DNA of 64,000 nt, from assembly GCA_033439295.1 (NCBI GenBank), contig JAVTLE010000021.1, forward strand, positions 682,009 to 746,008, given 5' to 3'. This DNA is from Deuterostichococcus epilithicus (taxonomy: Eukaryota > Chlorophyta > Trebouxiophyceae > Prasiolales > Stichococcaceae). Positions 21,701-32,168 of this stretch are shown here, piece after piece (within the stretch, counting starts at the first letter, position 1; each line of letters starts with the position of its first letter). Both the position numbers and the translations under genes were made by a program. The notes beneath the pieces are model-generated. The model saw only the letters and a list, made by a program, of their open reading frames with translations. It did not search any database and had not been told where the DNA came from.

Positions 21701-23801
21701 CCCGCAACCTGAAGGCGTCCCTCAGCACCGCGGAAGCGCCTGCCGGCGACGCCGACGAGCCGGGCCGCGACGCAATCCCGGACTGGGGCGCGCCGCCGCG
21801 GCGGCAGACGAAGGGGCAGCAGGAAGCAGGAAGCAGCAGCGAGAGCGGCGGCCCGCCGGCGCCGGCGTTCACTGCCGAAACTGCTGAGGCGGCGGCCAGT
21901 GCGCAGCTGAACTTCGGCATTGGCCCCGCCGAGGTGGCGGAGGAGTATCACCATCTGCCGCAGGAGCTGGCCATGCACCTGACCAAGCTCAAGGTGCGGG
22001 TGTCCCTCAAGGTGCCTGTGTCACCACTGTTGTGCTGCTCTTCACTGGTGTGACCAACAGCCTGCGCTCCGGCAGCAGGAGACCAGCATGCAGTGTGAGC
22101 TTCCACAGTTGGCGGAGCCACATTCGATGGGATTGCCGAGGGGCAGCAGCCGCCCCCAGGCCATGCACACACATACTCTGAACGTTTGTCTGTGCCTCTG
22201 AACATCCACGCCGCACTGCAGCATGCCTGCCGGCTTGCAGCTGCACCCCACCCTTGCAGCGCAGCGCCTATCGGCGGCCTGTCAGGGCTCACGACCTTGT
22301 GACGCATTTGTGGCCCATCTCGTGGCAGGCGCCGGGGTCAAGCGGGACGCCTGGGCAAGAGGCATCGAGGTGCAGAACGAGACGGCGCAGAAAGGGTTCA
22401 TCACTCTCTGAAAGCCTCTGCGGTTTGCATGGCAGGCGCGGGTGAACCTGGACGCCTGGGCCAAGGTCATAGAGGTGTACAACGAAGCCGCGCAGAAGGG
22501 GCTGTCCCTGAGCCCGGGCGTCTACTACGACCTCATGCGCACGGCGGTGCTGGTTGCCAACGCGGGCCACACCGAGTCGCTGGGCTTTGCGGAGCACTGC
22601 CTGCTGGAGATGTCGCACCTGGGTGAGCTTTTGTGCCTCAGTACAGGATCCTCATATCCCCCCACAGAAAGGACATCGTGTTTGGTAGTCAAGCCGTTTG
22701 TGGTGGACTCTGTTCAAGGAGCGCACACATATGTGAGACCCCATTGTGGGTTTCCATCTCATCCCTGAACGATTGTGAAGGCGTCAGAATTGGAGCTGAT
22801 CGCAAAGGCTGTTCCTGCCGTTGTGGACAACCGTTCCAGTGCAGTTGCCAAGGCAGTGCACCGGTGCCGCGCAGGCATGTTCCTAAACACGCACAACGGC
22901 AGCGTCATCCTGGCGGCGTGCAGCCGGCAAGAGCTGCCATCCGCCTTCCCTTTTGCGCATCGCCTGTGGGATGTGCTCGTGCTCAACGGTGAGTTAAACT
23001 TTCCAGTTGCTCAGATGGCTTCCATGCGTTTTCTCTAATTCATAACCATGCAAGCTGGCAACGACCTCCCGTCAAGCTGGCTGCAGCGCTTCCCTGGGGC
23101 ACCAGACACCTGCTTGACGTGCAGATCTGTCAGACCGTCTCTGCGTGGGTTGCGTAGGTCGGGTGCCGAAGACAAACGCGATCAAAATCTACCTCCGGGC
23201 GCTGCAGACCCGGGAGCCGCAGTGGACAGATCGTATCGAGCAGGTGCGCGCTGATGGCAAGCGCAAGTCGAAGCCGTGAAACCTCTGAGTCTTGGGGCGC
23301 GCAGCTGCCGTCTGCTGTGTCGAGATGTCCTGCCCACGGACTAGGGCAAGGGCAGGACAGGGAGTTTCTTGAGATGGAGGCAGCACTGAAGACATGCCTG
23401 TCGGCTGAGCATCCCCGGAGCCAATTGCAGGTGAAGCGGGTGGCAGCCATCGACCCCAACCGCCTGCGTGCCCGCCCCAGGGTGCCACAGGTGAGAAATG
23501 CTGGACGCCGCCTTTGCTGCGTATCGAGCGGCCTGCCGACTGCGCGACTCCGGGCATTTTGAGTCCGCTGCTTCCGACCTACAGCCGCAATCTTCCGAAC
23601 TGTAACGGAGCAGCCTTGGCGCTGACCCCGCATACGAAGCCTTTCATGCTTCTGCAGCCGGCTGAATCCGTAAGTGTGTGCGGCTTGCAGAAGCCCAAGT
23701 CTGCGATGGTGCGGCGGAAGCATGAGCAGCACGAGAAATTGTCCAGGATGCAAGCTTTCAGCTTCACGACTGACGTTGCAGAGAAGCCAAGCAACGACTG
23801 A
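18725..23801 (+). CDS. Pentatricopeptide repeat protein, probably mitochondrial
   Basis: PPR proteins bind organellar RNA through tandem helical hairpins. Twelve exons: 18725-19080, 19323-19485, 19795-19860, 20401-20592, 20957-21099, 21344-21453, 21659-21993, 22436-22622, 22788-22988, 23158-23243, 23431-23490, 23691-23801. Phases close to 669 residues. The N-terminus (MRSSRTLLSLARALVEARPG, then QVRGFADG) looks like a mitochondrial presequence. PPR-type helices are IRDVFEEMDLNGMAPQAMTF, YYWRRMQRAGIQPD AQAYGVIISAAGRAG, LMDEMRGKGLTPTKNTYLAA and LLAEMQQHGIPPDEFAFTAL. The middle is partly disordered and Ala/Ser-rich; the end is basic. The start ATG at 18725 follows an in-frame TTG. The donor at 21453 was chosen by phase. 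TGTAA motifs at 23850 and 23869 are likely polyadenylation signals. Introns hold at least four degenerate exon copies. Confidence 0.85.
20176..20365 (+). repeat. Two degenerate copies of PPR exon 20401-20592 in the preceding intron
   Basis: 20291-20362 mirrors exon 20401 onward, from the acceptor GCAG|CTGA through the codons for the GKG...T(P)TKNTYLA region; ACGTACCTGGC is shared. 20177-20215 is a second, shorter copy beginning GCAGCTGATAGACGAGA. Both keep the acceptor plus the first codons but have lost frame. Confidence 0.75.
20811..20880 (+). repeat. Degenerate copy of PPR exon 20957-21099 start
   Basis: 20814-20865 repeats the first about 45 nt of exon 20957-21099. The shared core is AAGGCGCCGCTGGA followed by GAGGCGCGGGTGG, so the unusual AAG acceptor is duplicated as well. 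The copy keeps frame for about 15 codons and then diverges into GTGG repeats. Confidence 0.8.
22326..22400 (+). repeat. Degenerate copy of PPR exon 22436-22622 start
   Basis: 22326-22400 aligns with 22433-22505. Both carry CAGGCG at the acceptor, then GACGCCTGGGC, ATCGAGGTG/ATAGAGGTG, CGCAGAA and GGG at matching spacing, about 75% identical. The copy would read as a slightly altered version of the DAWAKVIEVYNEAAQKG segment. Confidence 0.8.
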
Positions 23802-24391
23802 GCTCCAGTGCCTGTCGAGTGACTGTCGAGTCATCTGACGCCGTTGCACTGTAAAGCTTGGAGCGACATGTAACGGGTCACGTCTTTTGTCCGTCACTGC
23901 CGCATCATCCCTGTAGTGCGGCGAGGGGCTGTGATCAGTATCGAGTGTTTCTCAACCCGTGGTGACGTGATGCGGCAGAAACCCTTTCGATATGCTTGCC
24001 TCGAGCTCTCCGCCATGGCAAATTCTGGCGGAGAAGTCCAGCATCGACACCACCTATTTACGTCGCGCCATCGGCATCAGTGTGACACGATCGATCGATC
24101 GTCGTTGCGTACCTATCACGACGCTTGCATGGTCGCGCAGACGTGACTCCCAAGCCAGCCCGCGAATGATGCCTCTTTTGCGTCAATGTAGCTGACAATC
24201 TCGCAGGTCACAGTTCGTTGCACATCGTTCTGATGTGGCCCTTGCGATTATGGGTGGCAGCCACCGATACGTGACGCCGGTGGTGCAGCAGCGGATATGT
24301 GCAAAATCACACTTTTTTCCACTCTACAGGTGCATGCGTGGATCAGCTATTGTGTCATGCTCGATTGCTGATCGACATTCGGTGCTGCACC
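23802..24391. other. Intergenic region between PPR and AP2 genes
   Basis: 590 bases between a stop and the next start on the same strand. It should hold the PPR 3' UTR with two TGTAA motifs and the AP2 promoter. No coding stretch recognised. Confidence 0.5.
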
Positions 24392-27300
24392 ATGGCTCGG
24401 ACAGACAAGCCCAAGTTGCAGCCAGGAGACAGCCCTGCAGCCAAAGCTGTCTCGTCAGCGGATGGCACAGCGGATGGCGCAGCGGATGGAGGGTCACATA
24501 GTGTGCAGCGGCAGCAGCAGCAGCAGCAGACTGCAGATCCAGGAGCCACTGCCACTGCGACCACACCGCAAGCAGGAGCCTTTGACGACATTTTCTCGTG
24601 CGTCCCACACATACGTACCCAGGCACTTGCAGCATTTGACCAACGAGCGCCACTGTTTAGGTGCCGAGCACACTCCGACTTATGCAGATGCCAGAGCAGT
24701 GGATAGCAATGAAGCAGCCATGCCTTCGATCCTGCAGGGACGGCATGCTGCATTTCGACAGCGATGCCGGCTTCCTGGACAGCCTGCTGGGCGAGGAGGA
24801 CATCGCACTGGACGCAGCGGCGATTGACGGCGCGGCCGCCGCCGCCGCCGCTGCCGACGATGGCTCCCTGAGCTGGGAGGAGCTCATGACTGGCCTCGAT
24901 GACCTGCCGCTCATGTACGCCTCCAACCAGATGTTTGCAATTCCTCAGGAGTCGAGTTTGTGAGAACGCAGACGAGGGAGGCTTCTCGTCAGGGATGGCC
25001 CCATAACGTGAACGTGATGTTGCACCTTGGTACGGCCGCTGCCACGCATTGCAAACTGCCGGTTCGTTGCCGACGGTCGGGTGCTTGCTGAGTCGTCGTG
25101 CCTTCGCACAGCAGCAGGGCATGCGAACAGAAATACTTTGACAGCCTCTGTGCCGCTGCACCAGGCCTGCGCTGGATTATCCCCGAGCGACGGCGCTGCA
25201 GCACTGGGACCCCATGGCGGTAGTGCCGGTGCCGACGCACACGCACCTGCACGGGGTCGCGCGAGCGGCGGCCAACATCATGTCCAGCCTCAGCAGCGGG
25301 GTCGACCACCTTGACGCAGCGCTGCCGCCGATGGCTCATGACCGTCAGCAGGGCTGGGACCCCCGCGGCAGTCACTTCGGCCACCATCACCCACCGGCGC
25401 AGCTTCACCACACGGCATATCTGTCGGAACAGCAGCAGCAGCAGCAGCAGCAGCTGCGGGCGACTTGGCTGCAGCCCGGGGCTAATCAGGATCATGTGCA
25501 CGCTGCTGCTCACCACGGGGCGCACAGCTTTGCGGGCCTGCCGGCCGGCGGGAGTTCCGCCGAGCTGCAGGGGCGGGGCTCCTCGCACGCGAGCGCGGAC
25601 GTCGCCACCATCGGCGGCCGCCTCGGGCCGCTGGCGGCAGATGCTGCGCCAATGGGGGGCTTTCAGGCAAGTCTCGACGCTGTTGCCGTCTTCCCGGCTC
25701 TTGAGAAGCTCAGCAGCTTTGCAACTGCACAGAGGTGCCAAACATTTCGCAGCTCCAATGTGCATGAACGAACTGTTGAGACAGGGGCTCATGTTGCCTG
25801 CTAGCGCTGGCATCGAAGTGGCTCTGGAACTGTTTCTGCGCGGCGGCCTGTGGCCACATCGCTGCCGTTGCTCGTCGTACTGTGCTTCCAAGGCGAAAAT
25901 TTCCCGTGACAACGTGACCTGGCATCTAACCTGCAGGACCTCATGCTGGCGCCGCACCCGGAGCGCGACGTGGATGCGCTGGGCTGGCAGCGGACTGAGC
26001 GGTGGAGCAACTCCACAGAGGCCTCCGCCTCCGCGCGCGTAGTGCTGACGCACCAGGTGGGGCATGCTCGGAGGCTGCGGCAGGAGGAGGCGACTGCTGC
26101 AAAAGGCGGTGGCTGCGGCACTGAGCAGCCATGCCTGTCAGGCTCTCAATTTCAGACTGATCCAGGCGTTACAGGAATTTCGCAACAACGCACAACGCCT
26201 TCATGCTCGTGACGAGATGCGTGATTACGATGCGCTGCAGGCCGCCGCGGCTCCAGCGTCGCCGACATTCGTGTCGCTGCACAGCAGTGGGCTGTCCACG
26301 CCGCGCCGCAGCGGCGTCAATGGCCACAGCAGCTCCAGCGGCCGCTCCCGCGGCAGCGGCCCCTCAACGCCCACGAGCCGCAGGTGCACCAACTTTCAAT
26401 CTCACGAGGGCAGTATGTACAAGTCTTATAGCAATCGCTTGTTCATCTCAGGGCAGCGGAGCAGCATGTCCTGGGGTCGACAACGTGGCGCAGCCAACTT
26501 TCGTATGTGCAGATGGAGTCCGGCCGCATCAGTTCTGTATCCGCTCTGATCCAGTGACCTCGGTCCTGATGAGCACGACTGTCGGATATGTCAGCAGCCG
26601 GGCCTCAGGTCGTGGCTCCTGGCTCATATGCAGGCTGGCGGGCGCCGTGCTGCTCGGCCGCTCGCTGCTGGGCGGCGCAGCACCGGGACTGCTGCCCCTG
26701 GGCGGCCAGCTCCTCGGCGGCCGGGAGCCCGGGGCCGCTGCGGCGCCTGGCAGGCGACCAAGGTCCTCGAGGCTGGCGGCGCAGGTGATCCAGGCACTGT
26801 CTGAGACTCGTCCTGCTCATGACTCGCAGACATCGCGGCGCATGGTGCCTGAGGTCATTGCAACGCCAGCGGCGCACACAGTCCGGAGACGCGATACAGA
26901 GCGCCGCCTGCTACCTGCCGCGCATGCACCTGGCTCCTCGAGTCCATGTGCACTCTCCTGGGACGCGGCTGCAAGCGGAGCTGTTGCCGATTCGCTTAAG
27001 TGGTGGTCATGTGACGCGCAGGCGCTGATGCAGCAGCAGTTCGACGCGGTGGTGGCGCAGCTGACTGGCGACGGTGGCGCTCCAGGCCGCACGCAGACAG
27101 TGACAGCCGCCATTTCGACAGCCGCGCCGACGCTGCAGGTGGGCTTTGATCACGTGGTAGCCCAGTCGAGCCAGCGCGGCCATGTGCGAGAACAGCTGCT
27201 GAAGTTGAACACTGGCCGTCACGGGCTGCGTGCATTGGTGTCGCAGTGTTCCAGGCTTTGTCGGCACAACATCTGCCAACCGCGTCCTTCCAGCATCTCG

Positions 27301-30300
27301 TGGAGCACATCCTCACAAAAGGGCCCCTCAACTTGAGTTGTTCTCATCTCGATTTGACAGGCAATGCTGGAGCAGATGTCGGACCGTTCTGCTGATGGCA
27401 GCGGCGACGCTGTCGCACAGCCTGTGCGTCCGCCGCCGCTGCGCCGCTCCCCCAGCCTGCCGCCGCTGGGACAGGCATGCCTCTGCAGATGCGTTTGCCA
27501 GGCGCACACAATCCTTCACCACCGTGCAACTGTGCTGCATCGTCGTTATGCAGGCCCAAACAGCATTCGTGTTGACTGATCGGACCTGACACGACAGGCT
27601 GGCAGGGCATGGTCGAAGGTGCCGGAATTTCCTCATCCCAGATTTGGGCGGCCTCCGATGAGCCCAGGAGGTGTGGCATTCCTCCATCGATGCCAACAAG
27701 CTCCTCGTCTGCAGCATGGTGCATTGCAGTGCAACGGCAGGTGGCAGCAGCGCCGCTGCCCAGTTCATGAGAACCCAAAGGACGGCATGTAGAGTGTCCT
27801 GACGGCAGACTGCATTTGCGAACAGACGCGAGGGCGGGCTGGCAGGCGACACCCACAAACAGCAGCTCGCCCACCATCATCCGCACGTACTCAGCCGGAT
27901 ACACCTTCGAGTGCGTGACGGCGGCTCTTGCGCACTCTCCCACAAAGTGCAGATGCGGATCCGACAATCGGTCGCATGATTCGCCACCAGCATGCCCGTT
28001 CACTGTAACGACACAAACACACACCGGTGCAGATGCAATATGGATGCAATGCGTGGATGCGAATAATCGCCCCTTGGCGCCGCAGCCCCAAGACCGGGCG
28101 CCGGCTGCGCTTCGGGCCCGCTATGCGGGAGCGCACCAAGCAAGTGGAGCTGCCGGGGCTGGCGGCACTGTTCGCGGACATCGCGTCGACGGCGCCGACG
28201 CGGGCCTGGGACCTCAACACGGATGGCGGCAGCGGCGCCCCCAGCCGGCCACCCACGCCGCTGGTCCGTTCCACTCGTCGTTGCCGGTGTCTGGCAGCGA
28301 TGCCCGTGCATCCGAAGCGAAAATAGAGTCTCACAAGCATGGCCAGATTCCTTGCCGGGTCTGAAGTGACATTTACTGGCAAGTGCATCATTGCTGCATG
28401 CCACTCACGCCTGCAGCACCATGAGGCTGCGTGAGAGGCGACAGCACCTCCTGCGAGTCCAATCAACATGCTTTTGGGAATGCTGTCGTAGTTTCGAGCT
28501 GCAGAGCCGCAGCTCCAGCGCCCCCAGCGGCTCTAAGTGGGCCGCCGCTGCCCAGCAGGCTGCCGCAGCCTGTCAGCCGATGACTGTGGCAGGAGAACCG
28601 CCCGCGGCGCAGCTGCTCGCCATTCCCATCCCACCCGCTCCAGCAGCCGCTCCAGCAGCCGCCGCAGGCGCAGTAGGCCCTGCTCCCGGCGTAGCAGCTG
28701 CCGTGATGGCGTCACCAGCTGGCAGTGGCGGCGTCCCAGCAGCAGTGGTGGTACCTGCGGCAGGCGAGCTGCCGCCCGCGCCGGCGCCGGTGCTGGCACC
28801 AGCGGTCCTGTCATCTACAGACGCAGCGCAGCCCACGAAACCAATGCTGCTGCCGCCTGGCGCAACAGGCGAACCTGCAGCGGCATCCGCTGAGCAGCCA
28901 GCCCGTCCAGCAGCCGCCCAGCCGCCACAGCAGAACAGCTCGCCCATTGCGACGCCCAGCAGCCAGGCACCAGCAGAATGGGAACTGGACATTGTGCCAC
29001 TGAATCTGCCTCCGACGCTGCCGCCGCCCGGCTTGGCAGTTGATGCGCGCAGCGGCCTGCTCGCGACCAGCGCAGCCGTGAGCCCGCCGCTCGTGAACAC
29101 GCTCGCAGAGCACCAGCCAGGATCGGCGACAGAGGCAGCTGGTGATGCAGCGGCTGCGGCGTTTGAGGGCACGGGCTGGCCGCCGGGGTCATCTAAGGGA
29201 CTGGCGGGAGACATGACCACGTCAGCCGGACGCGGAGCCGCTGCAAGCACAGGGGCACCGCCTCCTGGCAGCATGCAGCCGCCACAGCAGCAGCCGCCGC
29301 CGCTGGATCATGCGCAGCGGCTGGGGGCACCTGCGCGGCCGGTGAGGCAGCGGCGGCCCCGGAGTGCCACCAGGAGGCCGGCCCCGCCAGCCGCCAGGAG
29401 CGAGGCTCCCAAGCGGGTGCGTGGCCTGCAGCTCCTGCATTTGCATCCGCTGGCAGCTGTGCACCGCAGCCGTTCCTCCGCAGAATGCGACGTCGGCACC
29501 CACTTGTTTGGCACGACGACACTCCCCGTGCAGCGTCTTGGACACTGCGCCAAGCTTGCATTCGGATGCAGGGCTTTGGCGGCATCACCAGCGGCGTCAT
29601 ACGGGAGGCTGCTCAAAGTGCCAAGCGGCCCGCCCTCACTATGAACCTCGCGCTCCTCGCGGCGGTACTGAGTCTGCCCGATCGATTTGCGTGTCCTGAC
29701 GCTCCTGCTGGTTGCTTGCCAAAATCCGTAATCAATGTCATGACAGCATTTCATGCCACAGGGTGTGGTGCAGTCGAGCATGTGCACCGCAACAGAGCAC
29801 CCAGCCAGAAACGAAAGCACCAGCCAGAGGGACGTGTCGGCCTGACCGATGCTGACTGGCTTCATCGTCACAGGTGATCGAGGTGGGTTTTTGCTCGAGT
29901 GCAGAGTGCGGACGACGGGCGGGAGCGCGGCCGCGTGCTGCACGGCGTGACGCGTGAGCTGTGGCAGGCGGCCTTCGAGGCGCACCTGCCTGCCGTCACG
30001 CCCGGCCAGGTGCCGCACTACTCGTACTGGCCCTTCTGCGGACTGATGTCGAGCCGGTCGGACGGCGCAATGACTGGTGTCGATGCATTGCTTGCTCCGC
30101 ATTGCTTGCCAGAGCTCGCCAAGGTCTGGGGCGACCGACGATGTGCCTGGCGGGGCACCGCCTCGGTGGCGGAAGGCGGGGTTTGGCACCCTGGCCACGC
30201 CACTGCATCGAAGCCTGCAGTGTCTGGAGCGTGCCCGATCGCGACCCACTTCGCTGCCGCAGGCGCGACTGCACCTGGGGTGCTTTGCCAGCGAGGACCG

Positions 30301-30502
30301 TGCTGCTCGTGCCCACGATGTGGCAGCGCTTTACCTGCACGGGCCAGACTACGCCGGGCCCGTCAACTTCCCGGCGCCGTGCTACGCCGCGGGGCTGACG
30401 GACCTGCGCGGCGTGCCGCATGACGCGGTTCTGGGTGCGCTGCGGCGGGAGGCGGCGGCGCCGGCGCTGCGGCCGACCAGGCAGGGCGCTGAAGCTGTCT
30501 AG
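24392..30502 (+). CDS. AP2/ERF-domain transcription factor with long disordered N-terminus
   Basis: Probable nuclear DNA-binding protein. Exons seen: 24392-24597, 24738 to about 24914, 25202-25666, 25937-26056, 26241-26383, 26634-26784, 27022-27138, 27361 to about 27474, about 28086-28263, 28505-29416, 29905-30009 and 30263-30502. The single AP2 domain is C-terminal and split by an intron: VLHGVTRELWQAAFEAHLP, then ARLHLGCFASEDRAARAHDV and AALYLHGPDYAGPVNFP. This matches the AP2 pattern GV-x-W-x-A, L-G-x-F-x-x-x-x-x-A-A-x-A-x-D-x-A-A, and the final N-F-P. The remainder is low complexity: a polyQ tract, His-rich and Ala/Pro-rich regions, and an acidic GFLDSLLGEEDIALD segment that could activate transcription. 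Joins 24914-25202 and 27474-28086 do not close in phase, so an exon or border is missing. Intron 25667 starts with GC (CAG|GCAAGT). Confidence 0.75.
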
Positions 30503-30721
30503 CACGTCGATGACAGCTGGATCCAGGCCGGGGACACAACAGCCATGCCTGAAGACCCAGTGGCCATCGTGTGTGGATGTCTGGAATGGAGCAGCTTGAA
30601 TTTCTCGTTCTGTGTCCATGCAAGGGCGACGAGTGCACTGGCCAGTGCACTGGCCAGCCATGGCTGAATTTGCCACCATGTGTGTGGCTGCGCTGCTCGA
30701 GCTTGTGGTGCATGGATGCAG

Positions 30722-30794
30722 GTTCCATGGCGTGTTTGCGGCTGGCAGCGGGCAGTGGGAGGCGCGCTATGAAGAGATGGCTGACTACCACTGA
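30722..30794 (+). pseudogene. AP2-like half-domain fragment
   Basis: After an acceptor-like TGCAG, the frame reads FHGVFAAGSGQWEARYEE and stops within a few codons. The pattern [YF]-[RH]-G-V-F ... G-x-W-E-A-R is the first half of an AP2 domain, closer to consensus than the half in the gene just upstream. The second half is not found nearby. It may be a decayed AP2 copy or an alternative 3' exon. Confidence 0.45.
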
Positions 30795-31167
30795 ACCTTG
30801 GGCGNCGGAAAAAGGGGGGGCAGTGGACNTTCCAGCAGGTGTCGGGGCTTTGATGTCGAAGGTAAACCACTGGTCGTGAACATGGTTGCATCACCTGCGC
30901 GCAACCCATTTGACTGGCGTGTGCACTCAGCGCAGTTTGCAGCACTGTCAATGATGCCGTTACCTGCGATTACGTACTGCCGCCACTGGCAAAACTCAAA
31001 ACCCTTTTTATCAGTATCAACCTTGACTAGGTGACGATCCACGACATGAGCACTTCCCCTAGCTGTTCGTCTTGAAACGACACAAGAATCACCACCGCCA
31101 GTGTGGACTCTCCACGCCTGTGTGTCATCAACTTCGAAAGCCGCGGCCCGCTGCATCAGAATGGGAT

Positions 31168-31260
31168 CCGCTTGCCCATGCCTGGAACCATGCTGCATCG
31201 TAGGTAGTCGCAGCCGCTTGCCCATGCCTTGAATCCATGCTGCGTCGTAGGTAGCCGTAG
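31168..31260. repeat. Two-unit tandem repeat, 45-bp period
   Basis: Units start at 31168 and 31213 with CCGCTTGCCCATGCCT, followed by CCATGCTGC and CGTAGGTAG at the same spacing. They differ at several positions. No gene is associated. Confidence 0.75.
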
Positions 31261-31951
31261 GATCATCCCGTCTGTCTCCTCAGCAACCACTTCCATCATG
31301 CCACTGCTGTGGCCCACCATACCTCTTGCCTACATTCTCGAGAAAATGTTTCAGCATCTGCCCTCGGTTTCCATGCCTGCACCTGCATGTCAGCCACTGG
31401 ACAGTATGCCAAGGCACATTGACCGCTAGCCACGCGACCCAGCACAAGTCCTAACACCTGCAATGCTATTGCAGGATGCGGTATATTTTGGTGATGACAC
31501 ATGCTCATGCCAGCACTCATCCAGCAGGGTGTTGCGCCTGGCAGATTCAAGCGTGCCTGCGTGCCTCAATAATGCTCGGCTGCTTCCTTGTGGCCCGCCT
31601 TTTTCTTCTTCTTCCGCTTCTTTCCGCCGATGCCATCATCGCGCTTGCCTGCGTCGCTTGGGCTGTCCCGATACTTACGCTTCCTGATGCCAGACTCAGC
31701 GGCTACTGTGGCTGTCCCAAACAGCACGATGGCCTGCACCATGTCCCAATCCTACCGTGGCAACTTTGTAACATTTCGTCGCAATTTCGTGAGCTCCCAT
31801 TGCAGGTTAAGCAAGCATTGTCATCGATGGCACGCCTGCCGCTGATTAAGCGTTTTGACGGCAGTGCAGCCGGAAGCACGCCCTGACATGTCCAGACAGT
31901 TCACTTCCACACATGCACAGCCGCCTGACAGCCCTGCGCCAGTCTGAGCAG

Positions 31952-32098
31952 TCATAAGGCCTTATGGCGCACCGGTATCAGTGCAATGCCGAAGGCGGCG
32001 GCGGCGTCGCTCCTTCGGTGGGCCGGCATGTCGCTCTCGGCTTCCGCAGCCATCAGGGCGCAGGGCGGCTCGCCTAAACCCACCTTCTTGACCGGCTC

Positions 32099-32168
<70 letters not shown>

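Larger units (their letters stand above)
30503..31951. other. Convergent intergenic region with N bases and a tandem repeat
   Basis: 1.45 kb between facing stop codons. It contains an AP2-like fragment (30722-30794), two isolated N bases (about 30805 and 30829) and two 45-bp tandem units (31168-31260). No other coding signal. Confidence 0.5.

Noticed and set aside
28573-29274. 233-codon open frame on the minus strand
   Set aside because: Antisense of the Ala/Pro-rich AP2 exon 28505-29416, whose borders are in phase with its neighbours.
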